64,000 nucleotides of DNA from Loktanella sp. PT4BL (lineage in GTDB: Bacteria; Pseudomonadota; Alphaproteobacteria; Rhodobacterales; Rhodobacteraceae): assembly GCF_003201935.1 (NCBI RefSeq), contig NZ_QJJL01000006.1, positions 1 through 64,000 of the forward strand. Reading direction: 5' to 3'. Positions 52,366 to 60,811 of this stretch are shown piece by piece. The notes beneath the pieces are model-generated. The model made no database searches. It was not told the origin of the DNA and worked only from the letters and a program-made list of their open reading frames with translations. A program made the position numbers and the translations under genes. Position 1 is the first letter of the stretch. Each line of letters begins with the position of its first letter.

Positions 52366-53202
52366 CTAGCGGTCCGATCGCAGCAGGATGACTTCAATCC
52401 GGTTGTTGCGCGGGGCGGTCGCATCGCGCACAGCAGGATCGCGGTCGCCCGCACCCGTCTGGCGGACAATACGCATCGGATCGAGACCACCGCTTTGCAG
52501 CATCAGACGCATCTGGTCGGCCCTGCCGGTTGACAGTGCCCACACAGGATTGTCGACCTTCAGAACAGATTTTGCGCTCAAATGCCCTTCTATCGCAACG
52601 CCGTTGCGGACCGTTTGAAACAGCCGCGCCATGATCGCTGCAATCTCGGCGATCACGGGATTGGGGACGACCGTATCCTCAACAAAAAGCGTGACGTCAG
52701 GCAGATCAAATATCTCGATCACAAGTCCCTCATCGGTGAGGCGGGTGATGATATGACGCAGCGCCTGATCGGATAACATGCTCTCACCACCCTGCCCCAG
52801 AAGTACAGCCTCGATTTCGCGCAGGGCCGCGACCTGGGCTGCGGCGGCGGCGTCTGCCCCGGTCTCGCTCTCGCTGCGCAGGGGTTCATTGCCGATACTC
52901 GGCTGGCTGATGCCAGTGCCGCTTTGTGCCAGGGTCTCTTCGGTGAAGATATTGTCGCCACCAAAGGCACCGGACCCACCGCCTGAAATGCGGTTGACGG
53001 GAATCGTTGGTGAAAAGTAATCCGCCAACCCCTTGCGCTGCTGTTCAGTTGTGGCGTTGAGCAGCCACATTAACATAAAAAACGCCATCATCGCGGTGAC
53101 GAAATCGGCATAGGCAACCTTCCAGGCACCACCGTGGTGGCCGCCGCCAGCAACCACTTTCTTGCGTTTGATAATTGTCGGTGCGTTTGATCCTGCGCCC
53201 AT
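52366..53202 (-). CDS. motB: MotB, flagellar stator subunit
   Basis: The 278-residue protein has one N-terminal membrane helix with the proton-carrying aspartate in KVAYADFVTAMMAFFMLMWLL, a plug/linker region, and an OmpA-type peptidoglycan-binding domain (IEGHLSAKSVLKVDN..VWALSTGRADQMRLMLQ). The basic N-terminus KRKKVV is typical. motA is not in the window. It lies 101 bp upstream of flgE on the same strand. Confidence 0.93.
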   Translation of the reverse strand: MGAGSNAPTIIKRKKVVAGGGHHGGAWKVAYADFVTAMMAFFMLMWLLNATTEQQRKGLADYFSPTIPVNRISGGGSGAFGGDNIFTEETLAQSGTGISQPSIGNEPLRSESETGADAAAAAQVAALREIEAVLLGQGGESMLSDQALRHIITRLTDEGLVIEIFDLPDVTLFVEDTVVPNPVIAEIAAIMARLFQTVRNGVAIEGHLSAKSVLKVDNPVWALSTGRADQMRLMLQSGGLDPMRIVRQTGAGDRDPAVRDATAPRNNRIEVILLRSDR

Positions 53203-53351
53203 CTCTCTACCTCATGTTTCACCCAGAACGGGCATAGACGGGCAGAAATGAAAGCAGGCTTAACGCGACAATTCGATGAAAAACACACGCGTATTCCGGG
53301 CATCGCTGTCGCGTTCATGCGACGACCAAGCCGAGTGACAAGATGGCGCAG

Positions 53352-53404
53352 TGTCAACAGACCTTTACACTTGCCCAAACGCCATATGTCACACTAAACT
53401 GACA
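53352..53404 (+). promoter_or_regulatory. Two PpsR/CrtJ operator boxes before bchG
   Basis: TGT-N12-ACA occurs at 53352-53369 and again at 53387-53404. The second is the full consensus TGTC-N10-GACA. Paired boxes of this kind are bound by the photosynthesis repressor PpsR. The second box ends two bases before the bchG start codon, so the transcript or its start must lie within this region. Confidence 0.85.
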
Positions 53405-53406
53405 AA

Positions 53407-54321
53407 ATGAGTGTAACGTCAGATTTACAGATTGAACCCGCCATACGCCGCTGGCCCGAGCCGCGCGCGATGCTGCGGCTGATCAAACCTGTGACATGGT
53501 TCCCTCCGATGTGGGCCTATCTCTGCGGCGTCGTTTCATCGGGTATAAGCCCCTCTGGCCAATGGTTTTTCGTGGTCTTGGGCGTGGTGCTTGCCGGCCC
53601 GATCGTCTGCGGCATGTCGCAGGCGGCGAATGATTGGTGCGACCGGCATGTTGACGCGATCAACGAGCCCGACCGCCCGATTCCTTCAGGGCGCATTCCC
53701 GGACGCTGGGGGCTCTATATCGCACTCGCAATGACTGTGTTGGGGTTGGCGGTCGGGTATCAACTGGGGCCTTGGGGCTTTGGTGCCACCATACTGGCCG
53801 TTGCGGCGGCTTGGGCCTATTCGGCCGAGCCGATCCGCGCCAAGAAATCCGGCTGGTGGGGTCCGGGGCTTTGCGGCCTCGCTTACGAGACACTGCCGTG
53901 GATCACCGGGGCGGCTGTTGTCGCCGCTGGCGCACCAAGCCCGCAGGTGATCACGATTGCCGTGCTTTACGGCATCGGCGCCCATGGCATTATGACACTC
54001 AACGATTTCAAAGCAATCGAGGGCGACCGCGCCACTGGCCTGCGGTCGCTGCCTGTCACACTTGGGCCCGCGCGCGCGGCGCAGGTTGCCTGCTGGATCA
54101 TGGCTGTCCCACAGATCATCGTCATCGGACTGCTGACCTATTGGGGCAAAGCCGGTTTCGCGCTTGGCGTAATGGCAATGCTGGCGGTGCAGTTGGGCGC
54201 AATGCGCGTTCTGTTGCGCGACCCCGAAGGCAAAACGCCTTGGTATCAGGGCATGGGTATTCTGTTCTACATCAGCGGCATGATGATCAGCGCCGTTGCG
54301 TTGCGGAGCATTGGAGGCTGA
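53407..54321 (+). CDS. bchG: Bacteriochlorophyll synthase
   Basis: The 304-residue UbiA-family prenyltransferase esterifies bacteriochlorophyllide with geranylgeranyl or phytyl diphosphate. The metal-diphosphate motifs are NDWCDRHVDAINEPDRPIPSG and NDFKAIEGDRATGLRSLP. About eight membrane helices are visible. It is first in the set bchG-bch2-bchP-idi, behind two PpsR boxes. bchE and bchJ, often upstream of bchG, are absent. Confidence 0.93.
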   Translation: MSVTSDLQIEPAIRRWPEPRAMLRLIKPVTWFPPMWAYLCGVVSSGISPSGQWFFVVLGVVLAGPIVCGMSQAANDWCDRHVDAINEPDRPIPSGRIPGRWGLYIALAMTVLGLAVGYQLGPWGFGATILAVAAAWAYSAEPIRAKKSGWWGPGLCGLAYETLPWITGAAVVAAGAPSPQVITIAVLYGIGAHGIMTLNDFKAIEGDRATGLRSLPVTLGPARAAQVACWIMAVPQIIVIGLLTYWGKAGFALGVMAMLAVQLGAMRVLLRDPEGKTPWYQGMGILFYISGMMISAVALRSIGG

Positions 54322-54322
54322 T

Positions 54323-55603
54323 ATGACACTTTCATGGTTCCAGATTGTCCGGCTTGGCTTTGTGCAAATGGCACTGGGGGCGATTGTCGTCCTGACAACA
54401 TCGACACTGAACCGTCTAATGGTGGTCGAGCTGTCGCTGCCCGCAATTCTGCCGGGGCTTTTGGTCGGCCTGCACTACGGCATTCAACTGACACGCCCGC
54501 ATTGGGGGTTCTACTCTGACACTGGCGGGCACCGGACACGCTGGATTATCGGCGGTATGGTGGCGCTCGCGCTCGGCGCTTTCACTGCGGCCTGTGGTGT
54601 CTTGGCCTTCGAGCAATCCTTTGCGCTTGGCCTGACCGTTTCAATCATCGCCTACACGCTGATCGGCCTTGGCGTCGGCGCGTCAGGCACATCATTGCTG
54701 GCGCTTCTGGCCACGACGACGGCACCGCACCGCCGCGCGGCCGCCGCAACGATCACATGGCTGATGATGATCTTCGGGATCGCGATAACCGCAGGGATCG
54801 TGGGGCAGTTGATTGACCCCTACACGCCGTTGCTCCTAATCGAGATTGTGGGCTTCGTTGTGACCATCGCAACACTCGTGACCTGTCTCGCCGTCTGGCG
54901 GATCGAACGCAATCTGGTTGCCGTGCGCGAGCCGGACCCGACACCCTTCATGGAGGGGCTGAAAGAGGTCTGGTCCGAACGCAAAGCGCGCAATTTCACG
55001 ATCTTCGTCTTCCTGTCGATGACCGCCTACTTCATGCAGGAACTGATCCTCGAACCCTACGCCGGTCTCGTCTTCGGCTTCACGCCCGGGCAATCGACTT
55101 CTTTATCAGGCGCGCAGAACGGTGGCGTTTTCATCGGTATGCTCGCTGTCGGTATCCTGGCCACTGGTTTCAAGATCGGCGCATTGCGCAACTGGGTGAT
55201 GACGGGCTGTGTCGGCTCTGCCGCAGCGCTGATCCTGATCACATTCCTCGGGCCTATCGGTCCAAGTGCTCCGCTTGTCCCCGCAGTCGTCCTGCTGGGG
55301 TTCTTTAACGGGATGTTTGCTGTTGCCGCCATCGGCTCGATGATGGCGCTTGCCGCAGCAGGGGCCGCGCGCCGCGAAGGGACCCGCATGGGGCTTTGGG
55401 GTGCGGCACAGGCCATCGCCGCCGGTTTCGGCGGATTGGTTGGCGCAGGTCTGGTCGATGCCTTGCGCGTCACCATGACCGACACCCAGGCCTTCGGGAT
55501 CGTGTTCATCGCCGAAGCCGCCATCTTTATCGCCGCCGCCACAATGGCAGCCAAAATCATGGATCGCAAAATGCCGTCCGCCACGCTCGTTCCGGGAGAA
55601 TAG
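54323..55603 (+). CDS. PucC/Bch2-type MFS protein of the photosynthesis cluster
   Basis: The 426-residue protein has 12 membrane helices and belongs to the BCD/PucC family (the orf428/bch2 product of Rhodobacter), thought to help deliver bacteriochlorophyll to light-harvesting complexes. Landmarks: the start FVQMALGAIVVLTTSTLNRLMVVEL and GLHYGIQLTRPHWGFYSDTGG. The ATG is at 54323, one base after the bchG stop. The gene is followed by bchP after 3 bp. Confidence 0.9.
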   Translation: MTLSWFQIVRLGFVQMALGAIVVLTTSTLNRLMVVELSLPAILPGLLVGLHYGIQLTRPHWGFYSDTGGHRTRWIIGGMVALALGAFTAACGVLAFEQSFALGLTVSIIAYTLIGLGVGASGTSLLALLATTTAPHRRAAAATITWLMMIFGIAITAGIVGQLIDPYTPLLLIEIVGFVVTIATLVTCLAVWRIERNLVAVREPDPTPFMEGLKEVWSERKARNFTIFVFLSMTAYFMQELILEPYAGLVFGFTPGQSTSLSGAQNGGVFIGMLAVGILATGFKIGALRNWVMTGCVGSAAALILITFLGPIGPSAPLVPAVVLLGFFNGMFAVAAIGSMMALAAAGAARREGTRMGLWGAAQAIAAGFGGLVGAGLVDALRVTMTDTQAFGIVFIAEAAIFIAAATMAAKIMDRKMPSATLVPGE

Positions 55604-55606
55604 CAC

Positions 55607-56788
55607 ATGCAATATGATGTCGTTGTCGTGGGCGGAGGCCCGTCAGGGGCCACTGCCGCAGAAGACCTTGCACGGTCCGGTCACAAGGTCGCCTTCATCG
55701 ACCGTGACGGGCGGATCAAACCTTGTGGCGGCGCTGTTCCTCCGCGTCTGATCCAAGATTTCTTTATCCCTGACGCCCAGATCGTGGCCAAAGTGAACAC
55801 CGCACGCATGATCTCTCCCACCGGACGGCAGGTCGATATCCCGATCGAGAACGGCTATGTCGGCATGGTAGATCGCGAACATTTCGACGAATTCCTCCGC
55901 AAGCGGGCCAAGGACGCCGGGGCGCATCGCTACACAGGGACATTCACGAAGATCGAACGTGACGCGGACGGCACCCATGTGGTCTATCGCGACAAGATCA
56001 GCGGCAATGAGATGAAACTGTCTACAAAGCTGGTCATCGGCGCTGATGGCGCGCGCTCAAACGTGGCGCGGGCCGAGATCAAAGACGGCGATAAAATTCC
56101 TTACGTGATTGCCTACCACGAAATCATCGAAGCGCCGGCAGCGACCGCCAGCTATGATCCCGCACGGTGCGACGTGATCTATGATGGCCGCATTTCACCC
56201 GATTTCTATGGCTGGGTCTTTCCGCACGGCGGGCAAGCCAGCGTCGGCATGGGCTCCTTGATCAAATCCGTTGACGTCAAACAGGCCACCGCCGATCTGC
56301 GTGCGGCCTCAGGGCTGACCGATTGCAAGACGATCCGCAAAGAAGGCGCGCCTATTCCGCTCAAACCATTGGATTGCTGGGACAATGGCAAAGATGTGGT
56401 TCTGGCAGGCGATGCGGCGGGCGTCGTGGCGCCGTCATCGGGCGAAGGCATCTACTATGCAATGGTTGGCGGACGCGTTGCGGCGACCGCAGCAGCGGCC
56501 ACTCTGGCATCAGGGCGCGTAAAGGATTTGCAACTGGCCCGCAAACTCTTCATGCGCGAACACAAACAGGTTTTCCGGGTTTTGGGCGCAATGCAAAACG
56601 CCTATTACCGCAGCGACGAACGGCGCGAGCGGTTTGTGTCCCTGTGTCATGATGTCGACGTGCAAAAGCTGACGTTTGAGGCTTATATGAACAAGAAACT
56701 GGTAAAGGCACGGCCCATGGCTCACTTGAAGATCGGCATCAAGAACCTCGCGCATCTGACGCGCCTTGTCTCTCCGCTGCGCACATGA
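55607..56788 (+). CDS. bchP: Geranylgeranyl reductase of bacteriochlorophyll synthesis
   Basis: The 393-residue FAD/NADPH enzyme reduces the geranylgeranyl tail to phytyl. The FAD dinucleotide motif is YDVVVVGGGPSGATAAEDLARSGHKV, and VLAGDAAGVVAPSSGEGIYYAMVGGR is the conserved C-terminal flavin block. It follows bch2 directly and overlaps idi by 4 bp. Confidence 0.94.
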   Translation: MQYDVVVVGGGPSGATAAEDLARSGHKVAFIDRDGRIKPCGGAVPPRLIQDFFIPDAQIVAKVNTARMISPTGRQVDIPIENGYVGMVDREHFDEFLRKRAKDAGAHRYTGTFTKIERDADGTHVVYRDKISGNEMKLSTKLVIGADGARSNVARAEIKDGDKIPYVIAYHEIIEAPAATASYDPARCDVIYDGRISPDFYGWVFPHGGQASVGMGSLIKSVDVKQATADLRAASGLTDCKTIRKEGAPIPLKPLDCWDNGKDVVLAGDAAGVVAPSSGEGIYYAMVGGRVAATAAAATLASGRVKDLQLARKLFMREHKQVFRVLGAMQNAYYRSDERRERFVSLCHDVDVQKLTFEAYMNKKLVKARPMAHLKIGIKNLAHLTRLVSPLRT

Positions 56789-57318
56789 CGATCATGATCC
56801 CGGCCTGGGAAAACGGCAAACTGAAACCGGTCGAGAAACTGGATGCGCATGTGCGCGGGCTCAAACACAAGGCGGTCAGTGTCTTTGTGATCAACCGTGG
56901 CCGCGTCTTGATCCAGCAGCGCGCGATGGGCAAATACCACACCCCCGGCCTCTGGGCGAACACCTGCTGCACCCACCCCGAATGGGACGAAGACCCGACC
57001 GATTGCGCGATGCGGCGTCTGGACGAAGAATTGGGGATCAAGGGGCTTTATCCATCCCACCGCGACCAGATCGAGTATCGGGCCGATGTGGGTGGCGGGC
57101 TGATCGAACACGAGGTTGTCGAGGTCTTCGTCGCTGACGCCCCCAATAATCTGGTGGTCAAGCCCAACCCCGACGAGGTGATGGATACCCGCTGGGTCGA
57201 TTTTTACGAACTCTCTGCCGATGTGGCGCGGCACCCTGCGCAATACACACCATGGCTGCGGATTTACCTGCAAGATCACACCGCTGCGATCTTTGGTGAC
57301 CTGCTCCGCGCGGTCTAG
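56785..57318 (+). CDS. idi: Isopentenyl-diphosphate isomerase (type I)
   Basis: The 177-residue Nudix-fold enzyme interconverts IPP and DMAPP, supplying prenyl chains for the phytyl tail and carotenoids. The catalytic cysteine is in GLWANTCCTHPEWDED and the Nudix-like motif in AMRRLDEELGI. Overlaps bchP by 4 bp (ATGA), so it belongs to the photosynthesis operon. Confidence 0.94.
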   Translation: MTIMIPAWENGKLKPVEKLDAHVRGLKHKAVSVFVINRGRVLIQQRAMGKYHTPGLWANTCCTHPEWDEDPTDCAMRRLDEELGIKGLYPSHRDQIEYRADVGGGLIEHEVVEVFVADAPNNLVVKPNPDEVMDTRWVDFYELSADVARHPAQYTPWLRIYLQDHTAAIFGDLLRAV

Positions 57319-57372
57319 TTCCGTTTCCTTCAAACCGGTGTTATGGGCGTATTCAAGGAAGGGACACGCACC

Positions 57373-57906
57373 ATGGCACTTTGGGTTTTCGGATATGGTT
57401 CACTTTTGTGGAACCCCGGTTTTACACCGGTGCGTCAGGTCAAGGCGCGGCTGCCTGACTATCACCGCAGTTTTTGCATGCTCAGCATCCATCACCGCGG
57501 CACAGAAGACGACCCCGGTCTTGTGCTCGCGCTTGATGCGCAGACAGGCGGGCAATGTACCGGCGTGGCCTTTCAGGTGGCCGAGAACGAGACAGATACG
57601 GTTCTGGCGCAACTGCGTGAACGCGAATTAATCTCGTCCGCCTATTACGAAGAAACCGTCACCCTGATCGACGATCAAGGCGCACCATTGCAGGCGCTGA
57701 CCTATGTGGTTGACCGCGATCATGTGCAGTACTGCCAGTTCGACCTTGAGAAACAGGCGCAGATGATTGCAGGTGCGGTCGGCGGACGCGGGCCGAACAC
57801 GGAGTATCTGTTCAATACGGCCGACCACCTCGCGGAGCTCGGCATAAAGGACACCGACATGGACTGGTTGGTTGCGCGTGTGCGTGCTTTGACGGCAACA
57901 GACTGA
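57373..57906 (+). CDS. ChaC-like gamma-glutamylcyclotransferase
   Basis: The 177-residue protein has the ChaC signature WVFGYGSLLWNPGF and a lysine/arginine-rich loop; members degrade glutathione or act on gamma-glutamyl amines. The glutamate of the GGCT active site is plausible in RERELISSAYYEETV. ATG 57373 has AAGGAAGGG upstream; an earlier ATG at 57343 lacks context. It lies 54 bp after idi, so co-transcription is possible but not shown. Confidence 0.85.
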   Translation: MALWVFGYGSLLWNPGFTPVRQVKARLPDYHRSFCMLSIHHRGTEDDPGLVLALDAQTGGQCTGVAFQVAENETDTVLAQLRERELISSAYYEETVTLIDDQGAPLQALTYVVDRDHVQYCQFDLEKQAQMIAGAVGGRGPNTEYLFNTADHLAELGIKDTDMDWLVARVRALTATD

Positions 57907-57952
57907 AGGCCCGAATTTGTTTGGGTTTGTGTAAGTTCAGCCATATGGTGTT

Positions 57953-59143
57953 ATGCGAGCGAAGCAGTCACACAATATGAGGCCCCCATCCGTGTCGGAC
58001 AAACGGGAACCCAAATCGCAACCGCAGTTCACACTGCCCATTCGTCAGCTGCTTTTCATGCTGACTGTGATCGGGCTGGTCGGCGCGGGCTTTTACCTTG
58101 GGCTGGAGCAGATCACAGCGATCTACCAGTCAAACCCTTACCTGAACGGGGTCATTCTTGGCGTGTTTGTGCTGGGAATGCTGTCCTGCTTTAATCAGGT
58201 CTTTGTGTTGATGAATTCGGTCCGCTGGATCGAACGGTTTGCACGCGAACAAGGCGGGCATTCCTATAGCGCGGCACCCTCGCTTCTTGCGCCGCTTGCC
58301 ACACTCTTGCGCTCACGCGGGGCGCGCACGCAGGTGTCCTCAACCTCTGGCCGGTCTATCCTTGATTCCGTCGCGCAGCGCATCGACGAAGATCGCGAAA
58401 TCACACGTTATATTGGCAACGTACTGATTTTTCTTGGCCTTTTGGGCACATTCTATGGTCTGGCCACGACCGTGCCTGCACTTGTTGAAACCATCCGGTC
58501 GCTGAACCCCGGCGAAGGGGAAAGTGGTGCCGATATTTTTGCCCGCCTGCAATCAGGGCTTGAAGCACAACTGGGCGGCATGGGCACGGCTTTCTCAAGC
58601 TCGCTGCTCGGGCTTGCCGGATCTCTGATCGTGGGGCTTTTGGAGCTTTTTGCCGGCCATGGCCAAAACCGCTTCTACCGCGAACTCGAAGAGTGGCTGT
58701 CCACAATCACCCGCGTCGGGATTGATGGTGAAGAGGGGGCCCTTGGTGCCGACCTCAGTGCGATGGGTCCCTTTGTGGAACAATTGGGCGAGCTGATGGA
58801 CACCATCCAGATGATGATGGGACAGACAGACGCCGACCGCGAAGAGAACGACAAGAAGTTCAACACGCTGGCAACCGCGATCGAAAAGATGGCGCAAAGC
58901 ACCGCAGCCAATGCGACATCGGAAATGCTCGAACGTGTTGCCATTGGCCAAGAAGCGCTGATCCAGAAACTGGACGACAGCGGGATGGAAGGCATTGATG
59001 CCGAAAGCCGGATGCGCCTGCGGTCCATTGACGTGCAACTGCTCCGCATCCTCGAAGAGATGTCGGCGGGCCGGCAGGAAAGCGTCGGCGACCTGCGCAG
59101 CGAGATTGCTAATCTGGCAAGTGCGATCAGGGACAGAGGCTGA
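57953..59143 (+). CDS. MotA/TolQ/ExbB-type proton-channel protein with long cytoplasmic tail
   Basis: The 396-residue protein has about four membrane helices (LLFMLTVIGLVGAGFYLGL; YLNGVILGVFVLGMLSCF; a third in YIGNVLIFLGLLGTFYGLATTVPAL; a fourth in GMGTAFSSSLLGLAGSLIVGLLEL) with the channel-family GTFYGL and GMGTAFSSSL signatures. A long helical tail (about 240-396) follows. It lies directly before a MotB/OmpA-like partner (3 bp gap). ATG 57953 or 57977. Together they form an ion-driven unit, role unknown. Confidence 0.8.
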   Translation: MRAKQSHNMRPPSVSDKREPKSQPQFTLPIRQLLFMLTVIGLVGAGFYLGLEQITAIYQSNPYLNGVILGVFVLGMLSCFNQVFVLMNSVRWIERFAREQGGHSYSAAPSLLAPLATLLRSRGARTQVSSTSGRSILDSVAQRIDEDREITRYIGNVLIFLGLLGTFYGLATTVPALVETIRSLNPGEGESGADIFARLQSGLEAQLGGMGTAFSSSLLGLAGSLIVGLLELFAGHGQNRFYRELEEWLSTITRVGIDGEEGALGADLSAMGPFVEQLGELMDTIQMMMGQTDADREENDKKFNTLATAIEKMAQSTAANATSEMLERVAIGQEALIQKLDDSGMEGIDAESRMRLRSIDVQLLRILEEMSAGRQESVGDLRSEIANLASAIRDRG

Positions 59144-59146
59144 TCC

Positions 59147-60811
59147 ATGGCGTTGAGCCGCAGATCATCGAACCGCTTTCAGAACGCGATCTGGCCGGGT
59201 TTCGTGGATGCGATGACCGGGCTGTTGCTGGTCCTGATGTTCGTGTTGACGATCTTTATGGTGATCCAGTTCGTGCTGCGCCAACAGATCACCGGCCAGG
59301 AAACCGAGCTGGACGCGCTGAACAACGAGGTCGCGGCGCTGACAGCCACGCTGGGGCTTGCGCGCGATACCAACGCGTCGCTGACCGCTGATCTTGATGC
59401 CGCCAATGCCGAAGCCACGCGGCAGGCAGGGCGGATTGCCGCCCTGATCGCAGAACGGGACGCGCAGGATCAGGCACTGGCGCAGGCGCAAACCCAAATC
59501 ACCCAATTCGAGGCACAGGTCGCGGGACTACTTAGCGAACGCCGCGACGCGCTTGCCAATATTGCAGGGCTGGAAGCCGAGCAGGCGCGATTGCTGACAC
59601 AGCAAGAAGCGCTCAACCTCGCCCTTGCGCAGGCCCGCACTGAAATCGACGAGGGTGCAGAGGCCGCACGCCTTGCCGCCGCCCGCCGCGAAGCGTTGGA
59701 AGCGCTGATCGCCGATCTGGAAAGCGAGAATGACGCCAATACCGCGCGGATCACGGCGCTGGAGGCCGATCAACTGACCAGCGCCGCCGCCGCCGAAGCG
59801 CTGCGTGAGCGACTGGCAAATGCAGACAGCGAACTGACGGCGATGACCCTCAATCTTGAGCGGCAGCGTCAGGAAGCAGAGAACACGCTGACCCTGCTGG
59901 CCGCCGCACGCGCAGCACAGGCCGAACTTGATGCGCGGAACGCAACGCTGACCAGTGAGCTGGAAGAACTGCAGGGAGATCTTGGCGAAGAGGCAAGCGA
60001 AGCAGAACGGCAGGCGGCCCTTCTTGCCCTTGCCAATGAGGAACTTGCCGCGCAAGAGGCGCTGTCTGCCGAAAGCCAGCGTCAGGTGGCTTTGCTGAAT
60101 GAACAGATCACCGAATTACGCACACAGGTGGGCAACCTGCAATCGCTGCTCAACCTCGCAGAAGAGGCCGACCGCGAGGCGCAAGTCCAGATCGAAACCT
60201 TGGGCGCACAGCTGAACACCGCGCTTGCCCGCGTTGTCTCAGAAGAACGGCGCAGACGCGCCCTGGAAGAGGCGGAACGCATCAGGCTCGAGGCCGAGGC
60301 CGCGCGCCTCGAGGAAGAGGCCGAAAGGTTGGCCGCCGAGGCCGAAAACCTGTCACGCTTCAAATCCGACTTCTTTGGCGAACTACGCCAGATCCTTGAG
60401 GGGCAGGACCGGATCCGTATCGAGGGTGATCGCTTTATCTTTGCGTCCGAGGTGCTTTTTGAGCCAGGCAGTGCCGATCTCTCGCCGGCAGGCGAAGCGG
60501 AAATTGCCAATATCGCGGATATTCTACGCAGCATCGCAGACGATATTCCCGAAGGCCTTGACTGGGTCATCCGTGTGGATGGCCATACCGACAATATCCC
60601 GCTGAACCCCGGCGCGCGCTTTGCCGATAACTGGGAGCTTAGTCAGGCGCGTGCGCTGTCGGTTGTGCGCTTTATGAGCAGCGATCTTGACATTGACCCG
60701 CGCCGTCTGGCCGCGAACGGGTTTGGCGAATATCAACCGCTGAACCCTGCCGACACACCAGAGGCCCGCGCCCAGAACCGCCGGATCGAGCTGAAGCTTA
60801 CCGAGCGCTAG
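59147..60811 (+). CDS. MotB/OmpA-like protein with long periplasmic coiled coil
   Basis: The 554-residue protein starts with one membrane helix carrying an aspartate (WPGFVDAMTGLLLVLMFVLTIFMV), then about 340 residues of alanine/glutamate-rich coiled coil, and ends in an OmpA-type peptidoglycan-binding domain (FEPGSADLSPAGEAEI; DGHTDNIPLNPGARFADNWELSQARALSVVRFM). This is the layout of a stator B subunit stretched by a coiled coil, partner of the upstream channel gene. It resembles ZorAB in plan, but no defence nuclease or helicase is adjacent. Its stop overlaps the convergent ABC1 gene by 14 bp. Confidence 0.82.
   Translation: MALSRRSSNRFQNAIWPGFVDAMTGLLLVLMFVLTIFMVIQFVLRQQITGQETELDALNNEVAALTATLGLARDTNASLTADLDAANAEATRQAGRIAALIAERDAQDQALAQAQTQITQFEAQVAGLLSERRDALANIAGLEAEQARLLTQQEALNLALAQARTEIDEGAEAARLAAARREALEALIADLESENDANTARITALEADQLTSAAAAEALRERLANADSELTAMTLNLERQRQEAENTLTLLAAARAAQAELDARNATLTSELEELQGDLGEEASEAERQAALLALANEELAAQEALSAESQRQVALLNEQITELRTQVGNLQSLLNLAEEADREAQVQIETLGAQLNTALARVVSEERRRRALEEAERIRLEAEAARLEEEAERLAAEAENLSRFKSDFFGELRQILEGQDRIRIEGDRFIFASEVLFEPGSADLSPAGEAEIANIADILRSIADDIPEGLDWVIRVDGHTDNIPLNPGARFADNWELSQARALSVVRFMSSDLDIDPRRLAANGFGEYQPLNPADTPEARAQNRRIELKLTER

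Noticed and set aside
57953..60811. Complete Zorya defence system
   Set aside because: Only the channel and wall-binding pair is present; no ZorC, ZorD or ZorE-like gene follows, and the neighbours are ordinary.
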